From the NCBI GenBank assembly GCA_022575985.1, contig JAKSXM010000272.1, forward strand, positions 26,801,501-26,865,500: 64,000 nt of DNA. Direction: 5' to 3'. A program made the translations under genes and the position numbers. Below, piece after piece: positions 1 to 13,800 of the stretch. The notes beneath the pieces were generated by a model. It was not told the origin of the DNA. It made no database searches and saw nothing but the letters and a program-made list of their open reading frames with translations. Positions within the stretch are counted from its first letter, which is position 1. The number at the start of each line of letters is the position of its first letter. The DNA comes from Anagrus nilaparvatae (taxonomy: Eukaryota > Arthropoda > Insecta > Hymenoptera > Mymaridae).

Positions 1-313
1 TATTCTAAGTTCTTGTTCTTATCTCCCACTTCAAATTATTCTAAGTCCCTAAATCGAAAATATTCTAAGTCCATTTGACCCTCCCCCCTCTACTAAAAAC
101 GTCACTTTTTCACCCCCCCCTCCCCCGATCCAGCTAGACCTTTTCAGATACCCCTATAAATGAACGATATATTTTATTTTATGATTTTTTTATTTACCTA
201 CTCAATAAAAATTAGATATTAAAATTTTTTTCTAGTAAAAGGTCAGAAAGCATGTATTTTCTGGCAGCTTCACATAGGCACTGACGAAGTAAAATTTTAT
301 ACGATCCATGTCT

Positions 314-362
314 AAATAAAGAATGACCCATTCTCAATTTTGATTTGGGGCATTCTTTATTT
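314..362. repeat. Short inverted-repeat module (copy 1)
   Basis: The left arm AAATAAAGAATGACCCA (314-330) and the right arm at 346-362 are complementary over 17 bases with one mismatch, separated by 15 bases. The same arms flank GC-rich cores near 25.6 kb and 29.6 kb. This copy lacks the GC-rich core. Confidence 0.6.
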
Positions 363-3300
363 TTCTGCTCGGGTGGTAATGCACTATTTTTTATTTTTTT
401 GAGGTATTAGATTAATATATAGAAACAAATTAACAAATTAGTGACTACATTGAACTATAGTATACTTTAACGTTTTAACAAAGAAATAATGTTGGAACAA
501 AATAGTGAAATTGCTAATTTTTTTGAATTTACGAAAAATGACAACTATAAATTCGCAATTTCAAAATTTCTAGATTTCTTAAAATAGTTTTGAATTAAAA
601 AAAAAAATTTTTTGATTTTTATTTTTCTTAAATGCTCTAATTTTAGTAAAAATTGACAAATTTTTTCGTAAATTTATTAATTTTGCGCTAATAAACTATT
701 TTTTTTAACTTTTATTAAAAGTGAATAATGAAAAGTACACTGAAAAATAAATCCGTTTACAGTTCTTGGAATTCCTTTTGCAACAAAATAAACGCAAAAT
801 AATAAAGAATTTCCAGGATTAATTATTTTTTCAACTTTCTCAAAATTACAAGAAAGTAAAAAAAGTTCGTCAATATGAAACTCTCAGTTCATAGAATCTA
901 TAAGATAAAAAACTTAAACTAATACTCTATGTTTCTCTTGAACTAAAATAAAAATAAAAAAAAAAGAAGATTTTAGCCATAAATTTCGTTTAGAAACTGG
1001 GCCAAAATCCAAAAAAGAAAGAAAAAAAATTTACTCTCAACTTTTAAACACGCTTTTTTGGATTTTCTATGGTTTCTTATTCAAAAACCAATGAATTAAA
1101 CATAACTCAAAAAAAAGTTTGAATATTTTTCCAATCCCAAAATTAAATCTCATGCAATATATACAATAAAAAATTAAGCAAAAAAATTAAAAATAAAAAA
1201 TTTATATTTAAAATAATAACTTTGTATTTATTCTAAGAAATAATTAAAATATCAATATGTCAATGAGAAATTTTTTTTTTGCAATTATTTATGCACATAC
1301 ATACGTAGAATATGTACTTGCTCTATTTACAACAAAGTTATTATTATTTTAGACGTTAATTTGTCAAGATCGAGGGCTTTGACAATGAAAGTTAGGGGGT
1401 GTTTGTTATTTTATAACTTATAGTTTTATATATACACATGTATATGACTAATAAATCGAATATTCTTATGTGCTTTAATGTTGTATATGTGTTTTTAAGG
1501 TTATTTTGTTTAAAAAACTTTTTTTACCTCGTCAAACTAACGAAGTATGTAATTTTATTTATGTGTGTAAAGAATTTTTTTATTTTTAAATTTATTAATT
1601 TTTTTTTTCTAATTTTGGTATTTTTATTGCCTAGTAGAGAGTTAGAAACTATATTAGACTTAAAATAATTATAAGAACCACCTTGAAATACTTTTTGAGA
1701 TTCTGTGAAAGTTTGCATTAAATTTTTATAAAATACTAATTTTTAAAAAATCTTAGATCTCAAATTATTAATATGCAAAAATCGAAATTTTTACTATGAG
1801 GTACCAATCTTAAATGAAAAGTTCCATATATATAATAAAGTGATGTTATTAAACGACTTGTGTGTAAAATTTATGAAATTATAATATATTCTAAAACGTT
1901 GCCAAAATAGTATTAACAATTTTTTATCTTAAATGATTTAATGTTTCAAAAAAAATTTAATTAAAATTTTCTTCAATTTATTATTACACAAAAACCGAGA
2001 CAAAAACAATCTTTTAAGATAAAATTTATTTAAATTTTATGACGGATTCGTGTAAATACAGCTTATAATCAAAATTGGTTAATAAATCTAATGACGTCAT
2101 ATGATGAAAAAGAAATATAGGCTTTTTCAGGAATTTTTTTTTAATTACCATAAAAAATAACTTAACTTTAAGTAATAACTTTTATTATTATTTAATCTTA
2201 TAAAGTCTAATTTTAGTCCGGAACAATCGTGGATATTAGGGATTGTTATTGCCAACTAAGATGAAAAAAGTTTCTTAGGTCACTGATTATGAAATTCGAG
2301 GTTTTTCTCAGGCTAATTTCTAACACTCTTAAATTAAAGAAATGCAAGCGAAAAATGCTCCCTTTTCAGAGCGTTTCTTTAATTATTGAAGAACCTTAAA
2401 GAGATTGAGAGTAATAAATAGGTTTTTAGGGCTGCTAATTATTGGCTAATTACAAATTTGGGAGTCCCATGCATGGAAAATTACTCAAACACCATTAATT
2501 TGGAAAAACACCCCTTATTAGGAGTTGATTGCAGAACGTTTTGCATTAATCAGAAATCATTACAAAATTTTACTCACTTTTTAGATCGCTGAGAATAAAA
2601 TTTGGGGTTTTTACGTGAAAAAAATTGCTTAACAGCTTTAAATTAGTAAAAAACACCTGCTTTTAGGGGTAATTTTTCAATCCTAGAAAATAATTATAGC
2701 AAGATTTAGCCTGCTATGTTTGCTGGGTCCGAATTTCGGGGTTCTATATATGAAAATTCTCGAAACTTCGTTACAGTAGTAAAAAATATACCCGTTTTAT
2801 AGTAAAGATTTTTTTTGGATAATTTCAGGCTAATTTAATTTATTTTCGCAAAAATTAACCACTTTAAATTCCTAAGTTAGTGAACTGACATTTTTTCAAT
2901 TTTTACGATTCCAAATAATAAAAAACGTTTTTTCGTAATCAAAAATGATAAAATCAATGTCTTCAGTAATTATAGCTTAAAGAAACTTATTTGAAACAAT
3001 TTCAAATTAAAATTTATATATAAAAATATTAAAAGTGATTTTAACATAATTTAGCAAATGAGAGAAATAAATGATTAATGTGTAAAAACTAAGTTCATAA
3101 AGTAGCTATTATAAATATAAAAAAAACTCGTGAGAAAGAAAATATATATATATAGAACAAATATAAGCTTTCCCAACATTAAAGAAATATATAGTCCGAA
3201 TATCTAGAAAAACGGACTTTTAGGCGCCTTTATAGTTTCTTCCTATACTGAATATGGACCGCGTGGCTAGGATTTCAGGCGCCAAATCTTTGCAACATTT

Positions 3301-3398
3301 ATATATATACACAAGCAAAATAGTATATATATATATGCCTATATATAAACGTGTGAATATAAGTAAAAAAAAGTAACAATCAATTTTTATACTCGAGT

Positions 3399-3420
3399 AA
3401 TAGTAGAGATCTCTACTATT
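3399..3420. repeat. 22-bp perfect palindrome
   Basis: The half-site AATAGTAGAGA at 3399-3409 is followed immediately by its exact reverse complement at 3410-3420. No gene lies near. It could be chance, a small hairpin or a binding site for a dimeric protein. Confidence 0.6.
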
Positions 3421-6062
3421 TTCATATTATATATAAAAAAATGTTGAAAATAATATAGAATTATATATATGCACAACAGAACTAAATGTTTATTTGTATA
3501 TTTTATGTGTTTTTGTTATATAAAATTTATATATATTTTTTCTTTTTTTATGATTTTTCTATATATTGTACAGTTTTTTGCTTTTATTTTTCATGTGCGT
3601 GACGTGTGCTGTTTTATTTATTTTTAAGAAATATAATTCCTTTTCATTTTTTTTAGGGATCTTGAATGACCACAAAGAAATGATAAAAAAAAGAAAGTGT
3701 TTTTTGTGGTTATGTATGTATTTAAAAAAGGGAAAAAAGAGGGTTTATTTTGACACGCTATGTATAAGCGTGAAGTACAATCTTTGCGAATAAGATATTT
3801 AGATTAAGTGGAATAAGTCGGGGTATGGTCAGACGAAGTATAATTTTATTTTTGGTAGGATATGATAATGAAGTTGGAGTCTTAACTCATAATTATTTTG
3901 TTCGAGTACATTTCCAATTTTTATCAAAAATCATAAGGGGTTGGGGGGGGGGGGTTGATAGTTAGAGGTCATTTGAATACTCATTCAAAACTTTTAAAGC
4001 AGAGTTTAGATTTTGATCATTTCTTTACTGTCATAACTCATGAGTTATAGATATATTTTTTATTGCAATTTTTTGAAAACATTTTTAAATATATTAGATG
4101 TCAGGCTCCTGTAACCTAGCGCTTTAAATTTTTGATTAAACTATTATCCAACTAACAGTTCTTGGACAGTTGAATTTTTCGGCAATAAAAACTCTATATT
4201 TTAGGCTGAAAACTCACCTAGTAGGTAATTTGGGTCGCTTTTTTCATTTTCAGAGTCTGTTTTCACCTACAATCCCTACGACATGACATATCAACCCCTA
4301 AAGTGGAGTTAATTTTCAAACAATTCTTAAAGAAACAAATTTATTTGGCATAATATAGCTTAAATAGAGAATTTAAGTCATTAATGTAAATAAAAACAGT
4401 AGAAAATTCATAACAATAAAAATAAAAGTATTTTTTGACTTGAATACCATAAACCTCTTAATTCTAATTACTTTACTAACCAAATAATTAAATTAACTTT
4501 AGTTGAATATTATTTTAATATTTAATAATACATGTTTTAACAACATGTTTTTCAAAATCTATGACATGTTTACTGTATAAAAATGACTATATAGTCACGT
4601 TGCAATATATTTTCGTGTATCATAGACTTTGGTCACAATAGGGCCTGATTAAAAAACAAACGATATCAAGCATCTATTTATAAAAATTTTATTAAAAAAA
4701 GTAAAAAACAGCATCATATATTTTACAAAAAATTTTCTTATTGTACATAAACAATATAATTTTATTTTTAATAAAATATTTAAATTATTATTTATAAGAT
4801 ACTTACAGATATTTATTATTATTTGATTTTATTAATGTTAAACTTCATTCAAAATGGATTATTATTATCATTTCTTCTTTAATCTCAGTATCTGGTTCAA
4901 TGATTATAATATCTTTCATTCAGAAATAAAAAATAAGTTCTCAAATATATATTTCAATCGTTAAAGATATAAAAATGATATAAATATTTTTTTTTCTTGG
5001 AAAAATATCAAAAGTGAAGATTCTAAAGGATTTGTCTTTTGTTCGATTATTCTCATCTTCTGGTTCTTATACTTTTTCTTCAACTTTTTCTCTGTGTATA
5101 TATAAAGAAAATGATATATAGATAAAATAAAGATTGCATAGATTTCTTGATTTATACAAAAAAAAGAGAGATTATTTTTAAATCTTTTGTTTTTTGGAGT
5201 GAGATTTTAATAATTTAAATTTATGTATTTAGGTTAAAGATTTAATTAAACTATTTATCATATTATTTTATTATTTTATTTAGTTATACTTTGTTAGTGT
5301 GATGATTTTTAGTGGTTTTAAGTAAAGCTGTAAGTATTATCAAGGATATAAAACTTGTGGAGAGCTTATAAGGGTAGTGCTGAATTTTTAGGTTACTATG
5401 TTGCACACTTAAGTAAGAAAATAGGTTTGTTTTTATAAAATTTAGGGAAAAATGATTAAAGCTGATTTTGGTGATTTTACCATAATAAATATTTATATAA
5501 CTTGTTTTAGCAAGTAGATTTTATCAAAAATTTTTATGAGAACTACTTAATCTTTAATTCTTAATCTTTTATTTTTCGTGATTTTATTTATAGAATAAAG
5601 TAACATTTAATTTTTTTAATTTATGTACCTCTTGCAAAATAAAAATTTATTTATACGTTTTATAACACATATTCAAATTTAAAATTCATTTCAAAAAATT
5701 AGAATTTAAATATTTGATAGTTCGAGTAGTAAAATTATAGGCTAAAATTTTGATTTTACATTAGGATCAGGGATGGGCATATAGATGAAATGGGAATATC
5801 CGATAGTTTCTCTGCAAGCGATAATTTGAATATATTCATCGCTTTTTTTGCGATAGAAAGAAGTATCAACTGTCGACTATCGCAATATGCACATCAAAAA
5901 ATAAAAAATTGAGCCAAAATTTTAATCAGTTGACTTCCCCTATATACATTCCCTTTATCATATTATGTGAAGTATTCTCCTACACAGTTGGTAACTTATT
6001 GCTGTTGACGAGTCTTTCTTTCTAAAAAAATAGCGTTAAAAAACTTTATAAAACTAGTTAAA

Positions 6063-6094
<32 letters not shown>

Positions 6095-6544
6095 TTCACC
6101 AAATAATAAAAAAAATCGCACTCATTATTATTATAAAAAGCGAAGGCTTCTTCATTTTAGATACGATCCTATTTTCATTTTGTGTGTTGTTTTTACGCAA
6201 TTTTTTAATTGGACCAAATTTAGACATTGAAAGCGTGAAAATAGCAAAAATATCTTTTTTAAGGATAGTTTTTGCTAACTTAAGGGTGAAATATTAATTT
6301 TTTAAAAAAAAGTCCCAAAATTCGTAATCAGCTACTCAAAAAACCTATAATAGTAGCCAAAACTCATGACGACCAGTAATTACTAACCACCCGACCCCCC
6401 CCCCCCCAACCTCCCTACAATTTGACTAGAGTAGGACCTCAAAAAACTGATATAAAGAAACAAAAGTTTGCAATATTTTTCAAAAAAATTTAATTTTTGA
6501 AAATTTTTATTTTTTTTTTATCCTCCGCACTTTAATCCTTTTTT

Positions 6545-6946
6545 TTGGATTGTATTGCAGAGACTCACAACAACCACACCATGCATCTACAATCTTCTGC
6601 ACTGTTCAAAATCTTTTTTATTTTTCTTAGGGAAGCCGGTATTCGGCAATGTTACAGTACCGTACCGATCATTCCTTTCAGAAAACTGTTTTTAATATGG
6701 GTTTTTGCAGAAGAAAGTAGATCTTATGGGAACTATGCTGACATTCGCCTGGCTCAGAGCAAACTGCAGAAAACCTCTGTTAGCATAGCGCGGAGCCTTG
6801 TTTTCTACATAGTATTCCATTTTTCTTTTAAATACTATACTGGAAACAAGTTCCTGGGCCATAAGTCGCAATATAACTTAAAGTTTTTACTTAAAAATTT
6901 CGGTAAATTGAACATAACACCTAAAACTAATTTGAGCAGTAAATAA
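6545..6946 (+). other. Unrecognised open frame, coding status doubtful
   Basis: This 133-residue open frame has a less AT-biased composition than its surroundings and ends just before a tRNA-like sequence. I recognise no domain. It has no clear start context and several hydrophobic stretches of the kind produced by AT-rich noise. It may be part of a decayed mobile element whose other end is the tRNA-like unit at 6954-7050. I list it because the local composition change is real, not because I believe it is a gene. Confidence 0.15.
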
Positions 6947-6953
6947 AAACTGA

Positions 6954-7050
6954 TAGTCATCGAGTGGATTTGAACCCACGACTCCCATGAATATACTTAT
7001 AGTACACACACTAAAGGTCGTGCGCCTTAATCCACTCGGTCACGGCTGGC
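6954..7050 (-). tRNA. tRNA-like pol III unit (Ser/Leu class), probably pseudogene or SINE head
   Basis: Read on the minus strand, the sequence starts GCCAGCC. It then has an A-box-like stretch TGACCGAGTGG, GGATTAAGGCGC as in class II (Ser/Leu) tRNAs, a long variable region, and a B box GGTTCAAATCC one base off consensus. A TTTTT pol III terminator follows about 10 bases after the end. It does not fold as a normal tRNA. The T stem lacks one C, the acceptor ends do not pair and the anticodon stem is poor. Instead, CGAGTGGATT in the D arm is exactly complementary to AATCCACTCG in the T arm, and CACGAC is complementary to GTCGTG inside that. A degenerate tRNA, a SINE head or a pol III hairpin RNA are all possible. 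Confidence 0.4.
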
Positions 7051-7059
7051 CTTAAATTT

Positions 7060-7980
7060 TTATTTTAGTTTGGATGGAAAATCATTTATTACTCCAAATT
7101 GACCATGTATTTTTGGTCACTAAAACCGATTTTGAAGGTTTCAACCATTTTCGGATGACCAGTTTTGAGTAATGAACGCTATATTTAAAAAAATTGGCAA
7201 AAAATTAGCAGGGTAGGTAAATTCTTGAAAAGAATTGCCAATTGAGCCTATTTTCGACACCCCAGTAAACTTTTCGGGGTCACTGATCATAATTTTGAAG
7301 ACAGATTTTTAAAAATCAAAATGGCGAATTTCTAACCTCAGAAACAGCGATTTTTGCTGTTTTAAGCATATTTACGTTGTCTAGTAAGTATTACGCACCA
7401 GTTAGTTATTATTTTTAATATTAATTTTATTATTAAATATTTGACGTCAGAATCGTGATCAGTGACCCCAAAAACTTATAATGCAAGACGTTAAAATGCT
7501 TAAAATAGCATTTATTATCGATTTTGAGGTTAGGAATCCACCATTTTTAGCTCGCTATTTTGATAATTAAAAATATGACCTCAGAATCATGATAACTGGT
7601 ACGAAAAACTTACTAGACAACGTAAATGTTCTTAAAACAGCATAAATCGCCATTTCTGAGGTTAGAAATACGCCATTTTGAGTTCGCCATTTTAATTTTA
7701 AAAAATTTATCTTCAAAATCGTGATTAGCTACCCCTAAAACCTTACTAGGGTACCAAAAATAGGCTCAATTAGCAATTATTTTCAAGAATTTACCTATCT
7801 TGCTAATTTTTCAACGATTTATTATGATATAGCGTTCATTACTCAAAACTGGCCATCCGAAAATGGTTGAAACCTTCAAAATCGGTTTTAGTGACCAAAA
7901 TACATAGGTTTCACTAAGGTGGATTCATTCTCGTGCTGATAAAATTTATGGATGCATTTAAAATTGCTGACGCCTTGACT
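7060..7980. mobile_element. Foldback DNA element, copy 1 (left end diverged)
   Basis: The left half from about 7105 and the right half up to about 7905 are reverse complements of each other. For example, CCGATTTTGAAGGTTTCAAC in the left arm reappears inverted as GTTGAAACCTTCAAAATCGG in the right. The right end, GCTGACGCCTTGAC near 7966-7979, matches the terminus of the better-preserved copy at 47324-48351. The matching left terminus is missing, and a tRNA-like sequence abuts there. There is no coding capacity, so this is a non-autonomous element. The centre carries decayed repeats with the phrase TCACTGATCA. Confidence 0.7.
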
Positions 7981-10359
7981 CTATGTCGACAGGTATATCA
8001 TGAAGTTTACTAGAAAAGAGTTTTTTTGTCTATGTTTGACTTAGACAATGGCTGTGACGTCATGTCTGCCCAAAATCTACCCTTTACTACTTACACCTTT
8101 AAATTAAAATTATATACAAGATGTCCTACTTTAAGTTTTAAAGCATAGTTTAAGATTAAAGGTTAACGAACTTAACAAGCAGAAGTTTAAAAACTTTTAA
8201 TTATATAAATAAATGATAAATAAAAGTAATTTCATATACTTTTAAAAAGTTTAAAAGTTTAAAATCAGTAAAGATTTTTTCATTTATTTTTATTTGTCAA
8301 AAATTAATTTTAATTGAATAATTTAAATCAATTTGTTTTTTTTATTTTAATTAGTTAATTACTTAAGATGCTTTGATTAAAATATAATCATTTTTTTCAT
8401 AAATACGTAATATCAGGAAATTTATATAGAAAGAAATGATAATAATAAAAAATTAACACGCGAATGTTCAATTAGAATGTATTAATTATGAATATGTAAA
8501 TTCAGAATGGGGTAATTTGGGTACAGAAGTAAGTTAGTGAATGTGTGTTGATTTTTTCAATTTTCAATTTGTAATTGAAGCTGCTTCAATTTTCAAGCAA
8601 TTAAAGCAAAATTCAAGCTAAGGAATCTGATAGCTTTGATTTTGTTTTCAAAATTATCGAAGAAAAGTAACCTTCAACGCATTTATTGGCTTGAGTTCCA
8701 CAGTATAATATGATTCGGAAATTTTTTATTATTGAACAAATTTTTAATTCTATTTGGCAAGCGAAAATTTTAGAACTGCATGCTTTGTATAATCATAAAA
8801 AATTTAAATATTTTTTATAAATTTCAAAGTATTTGTTTAAATTTTACATTTTGGCTATAATCTTATAATTTTTCAAAAATCTAAGCTATCATAACACAGA
8901 TAAAACAAAAGCATAAAAAGTTTAAATTATTTTTTTAAAATTGTCTTTTAAAAAAATTACGATTATTATATATACTTTTGAAAAAATTTTATTGCAAGAA
9001 AATCTCACGAGGAACAGGACTAAAATAAATTCATACTGTCCTAATTTTACTTTTATTTATGCAAAAAGTTTAAGAAGAAGTTATAAAAAATTTTTTTAGA
9101 TTTTATTATTATTTATTTTTTAAATTGCCTAAATATGATAATGTAATTTTTATTTTCATCTTTTTATGGAGTAAAATAACATACACTGAAAATATTTTGC
9201 ACTAATTAAGTATTAAGATGTAAAAGTTTTGATATACTAGCCGGCTGACGAGCACAAGTACCTGGTGAAGCTGGGGATTTTTGATAAGTGGTCACTTTAG
9301 CGTCTAAAGTTTTTTGCCCATGGTAATTACGATATTTTTTGAGTATATCTGTGCGTCAAATAAGTGAAAAAAATTTCCCATCAAAACTGCACACTAGGAA
9401 AAAAATAATTTTTTAAAAATCCAAATTTAAAAAATTCCGGACCATATTTTGAATTTAACAAAATTCACACTAAAAAATTATAAAAATAAATTTAATGTAA
9501 ATATGGATTTATAAAATGAACATGAAATCAGATAAAAAATTTCCTTTCTTCACCGTTAATGTAAAAAAAAAGTAAATGTATTATTAGTAAGTAGATTACA
9601 TTAGACTGTTGCTTTTACCTTAAGTAGTATACTAATATACAAAAATTACAGTATTTGATAATACACTAACACAAACTCACAAAATACAAAAACACAACAA
9701 AAAAACATAAGCATTGAAAATAACCCATTCGTTAGTTGTATTATTCGAAGGTAAATCGCGTGTTTAATAGTTGACCTCCTTAACGACATCTTGATAGGTG
9801 AAGTAAGTTTATGGGACCAACGGAAGACAAATCTTATGACTTTTTGTTTGTTTTTAATTTATTTTGTACTTCAGTTACATAAATAATTATTAATTTATCT
9901 TACTTCATATTTACAAGTGTCTGTTAGAATTTTCATATTTTTAATTTATATTTTATACTTCGAATAAAAACGTGTGTGTGTGTATGTTTATTCATGTACA
10001 TAAATGGTATTAAATCGATTTTTAACTTGAAAAAAAAAATTAAAATCATGTAAAATTATATACCTTTTCTAAAAAAAAAAAAATCTATTTTTATATACAC
10101 TGATTAAAATTATACAATGTTTGAATCTAAACCTGAAAATGTAGAAATTTATAAATTAAATAAGTGATTTATTATGATTATGTGTATTTATGTAAAGTTT
10201 TGCATTTATTTTAAATTATAATTGAAAATATTATTATTAAGTTTTCTAATTAAAATTACTATTATTTCATAGAATTTCATTATATTCATTAGAGACTAAA
10301 ATTTAATTATTATATTTTTACAAACACCTACGCGATTTAATATGGGTTTATTTTTTAAT
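7981..10359. other. AT-rich intergenic DNA
   Basis: No gene, RNA gene or clear repeat structure is seen apart from short poly-A/T runs and a small (GT)n tract near 9970-9985. Confidence 0.6.
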
Positions 10360-10860
10360 TTTTTAAAAAGTCTTCTGGAACCACTAACCTTCTAATACCC
10401 AAAAATACCGCCGTTTACCCGTGCTTTTTTAACTGCTATGAAATTTTTATTTTAAACAGTTTAGGGCGATTGGAGGCCCCAATTTGGGGCTGAAGAATGG
10501 TGGATATTGATAAAAATCAGTTAATATATCTGGGGCCAAAAAGACTATTTTTTGACCTATTTAGGAGGTCTTTTTTGCCCTTTATATATAAAATATCTTA
10601 CTAAAGTTGTTATAAAAAAGTTTATTTTGTCAAATGCGATTACTGTCGCTAAACTTTCACATTCGGCAAAAATAAACATTTTTACAACACTACAGTAATA
10701 TTATGTTAATAACTATGCTTTTGCATTTTTAGGACAACAATAAACTGGTTAAAATAAAAATTGCATATCAGTTAAAAAACCACGGGTAGACGGCGGTAGA
10801 AGATTTTTAATTTTCGAGTACTAAAAAGTGGTTTCCCCCTCCAGAAGATTTTCTAAAAAA
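10360..10860. mobile_element. Inverted-repeat (foldback) element of about 500 bp
   Basis: The arms of roughly 100 bases are imperfect reverse complements. The left arm contains TCTTCTGGA, ACCGCCG, TACCCGTG and TTTTTTAACTG in order (10371-10445), and the right arm contains the same blocks inverted (10750-10850). The middle part has no open frame. This is probably a non-autonomous TIR element. No target duplication was identified. Confidence 0.55.
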
Positions 10861-13800
10861 AATATAGTTTTTCATCCCACTAGAGCTATTAAATAGAAAT
10901 TAAGGATGTTACATTTTTTTATGCTCAAAAATCGACTTTTAAAAAAATCAAAATTATATATTGGGGCCTTAGAAGGACCCTAAAGGCTCAATAAAATTTT
11001 TTCTCGAAAAGTAGTGAAATATTTTCAGCTTGTGAGCAAAGTATTATCTTTTAATGGGTCAGAAAAATTAAATAAAATCTAAAAACTCCAAAAAAATGTT
11101 GTTTTTTATTAGGTTTTTGGGGGCCTGTTTTCAGGTGCTACTACTTAGGTTAGTTTTGGTTTTTGGGGAAAAATTATTACACTCATCCAGCCTTTCTCTA
11201 GATTTCAATAGCTTAAGCCCTTAAGTGCTCAAGTATTTTATCCGAAATTCTTGACGAACCTTTTATATTTCTGATAAATTTTAAAATTCCATAGACTCGC
11301 ATAACCAAACGAATTATTAGTTTTTAAATGCATTAATACAAATTCCTCCCTTAATCAGTTTTTTAAGTCAAAGCATGCTTTACAAAAATAATTTAAAATA
11401 ATTCTGATACTTTTATAGTAAAAATTTGACCAAATTAGATACCCAACTTAAAAAATTAAAATACTCTCCCATATACAGAATCTTGCAATTCCCAAAATGA
11501 CTAAATTAATATAATATACATTCGTCTGCATATCATTTATTTAATTGAAAAAGTGACCGACAATTATTAACTTCAAACTTTATGTACTTTAATATTCTAA
11601 AGTGTCACATACACACACAAACACATTTAAAAAAAAAGGTGGCTACGTCTATGTTTATATTGTATAAATTTATCATTATTTTCATTTTTAATTAAAATTA
11701 AATATATATAATACGAATGAATTTAATTAATTCCCAAAAGAATGTATAATAATTATGTGATAATATTTAATATCTTTTAATTACTCTGTGTAGTTAAAAT
11801 TAACGCTAATGGATAAAAAGTGTATTTGAACTTGTAGAATTTATTGATTATTGATTTTATTCCATTGAATTTACATGCTATGTGCATTGAAAGTGTCGTT
11901 AGACTTTTGTTTCTTTTTCAAACTGAAAATTTAAATAAAAACAGTGGAACAATTGGATTTTTAGAGATGTGTTAGGGATTATTTTATGAGGGGATCCGGT
12001 ATCCCAATATTTGAATAAAATTGATTTTTTTTTTTTATTTTTATAACGTTTCAATAACGAATACACAATTACGTTTTTAAAACGATTTTTATTTTTCTAA
12101 TTTTTTTATGCTTTAGTTTTTATACTTTTACATTCAAAAAGTTTAAATAAAAAACAGTAATACAAATAGTATTAGAGATTCTAAAGCTTTTTTTAAAAGT
12201 TGTATACGTTACGTTTGAATGGCTTTTGAATACTCAGGGTAGAAAAGTTTGTTTTGTTTGTAATTTCTTATAGAAAATAGTCTTTTTCTGCCCTAAATAC
12301 ATATAAATCATATTAGTCAAACTTATTTTCACAATAATTAACATTTGCTCGAGCATTTGCTATTAAAAACGTTTGAAACACGCATGCTGAGTTTTATGAT
12401 AATTTTTTAGCATAATTATTTTCATTAACGAAATTAGCCTTAAAAGTATAAAAAAATAAAAAAAATTAAAAAAGTATTTTGAATCTGGACATACTTCTTG
12501 AAGTAGCACACTTTCCCAATAATTGAGTCGTCAAAGGTTCAATCCCTTGAGAAAAAATTTTTGTCTGTACTACTCAGTTTCATAATTACGGCTGGTTCAG
12601 GATTTTTATTTATACTTAAAATTTAATTAAAAAAAAAAATTATATGCTATGAAGAAAATAAGATCCACCATAGAAAAGATATGTTCCATCCTAAAGAATA
12701 CTTTGCTTATCCTCCTAGGTCAATCGTTAACTTAAATTTACAAAACTACTTCCGGATAAATAAATTTTGTCTTACAGTGTAGATTTAATTAACTTACGAC
12801 TTTCTGCAAAATTAATCCATTAGAAATTCATTCCTAAAAAAGTAGACAAAAAAAAATTATAATAAAATAATCGTTAAATACCATTTTTTTAGAATTAATC
12901 CCATAAATTCATTAGAGATTACATAAAAAAAAATTTATTTTTTCCTAATAACGAAAATTGGATTAACTTCACCTATATATAAAAATTTATTATCTTTTAG
13001 TTTAAAAAAATCCTGTTATTTCAGAAAATTAAAACGTATATATCGCGCAAAATATGACACTAAAATAAAGCGCGCGAATATTTAAAAAAAAAAATGTAGG
13101 CTAAATAATAAAAATAGATAAAAAATTTATTTAAAAGAAAATAAAAATAAAATCAGATAAAAATGAAAAAGTAAAAATGACAGTGACAGTTTATATATAT
13201 TGTGTTATGACTTATAACATATAGATGACTTAGTAAATATCATAAATTAAGATCAGGATAAAAAAAATTTAGTGAGTTTGCATTTATGTGTATAATAATA
13301 TGAGATACACAATAAGAAGTATATATGTAGGTGTAATATATATAGGAGAAAGAGAGTAAAAGCATGGAAACCCATGTCAGGTGGACTTCCGGGTCTTTGA
13401 CCGAGAGCGAGGATCGATTTTCCGGACGGCGGACGTTTTCATTCAGAGTTGCCAACGTTCGATTTTCTTCCTTTTTTTTTTCTATTTAATGCAATATAAT
13501 ACAACAAACATGTAATTTTACTAGTCATTTTGACAATATGATTGTGTATATAGATATGTATGTGTGTATGTCGAAGAAGAAATTAGCATATCGATGAAGA
13601 GGAAAAAATAAATTTGTTCTGATATTAAGTAGCCTTTGAGTTATATGTAAATCCTTGGAATTTATACGAGCTTTCTCGATTTTGAAGCGGATTTTTTTAA
13701 TTAATAGAATTAATGCATTTTTTATCGATTTTTATTTTTTTTATGATGATTTTTTGAACTTTTAGTTTTTTAAATTGGGATAGGTAATTTGTTAAAAAAT

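Larger units (their letters stand above)
1..6540. other. AT-rich intergenic DNA, no gene recognised
   Basis: No convincing coding region is visible: open frames are short, rich in F/I/K/N/Y codons, and resemble no protein I know. It holds three copies of a 12-base phrase, TATTCTAAGTCC or near it, at 1, 37 and 61. It also holds an inverted-repeat module at 314-362, dense TA microsatellite between about 3130 and 3560, a 22-bp perfect palindrome at 3399-3420, a long G run near 3941-3956, a T run of nearly 30 at about 6064-6091 and a C run near 6396-6408. A phrase of the type TCACTGAT, seen in other old repeats of this window, occurs in 2200-2880, so that part is probably decayed transposon. Confidence 0.7.

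Noticed and set aside
1438..1718. Short hydrophobic open frames on both strands
   Set aside because: Runs of F, I, L, K and N are what AT-rich non-coding DNA gives in any frame. There is no splice or promoter support.
3566..3793. 75-codon open frame starting with a signal-peptide-like stretch
   Set aside because: The hydrophobic start comes from T-rich sequence, and the rest is low complexity with poly-K. No homologue is recognised.
12500..12545. tRNA-like B box GGTTCAATCC with an upstream TAGC
   Set aside because: No cloverleaf can be formed, there is no terminator close by, and the A box is poor. At most it is a faint SINE relic.
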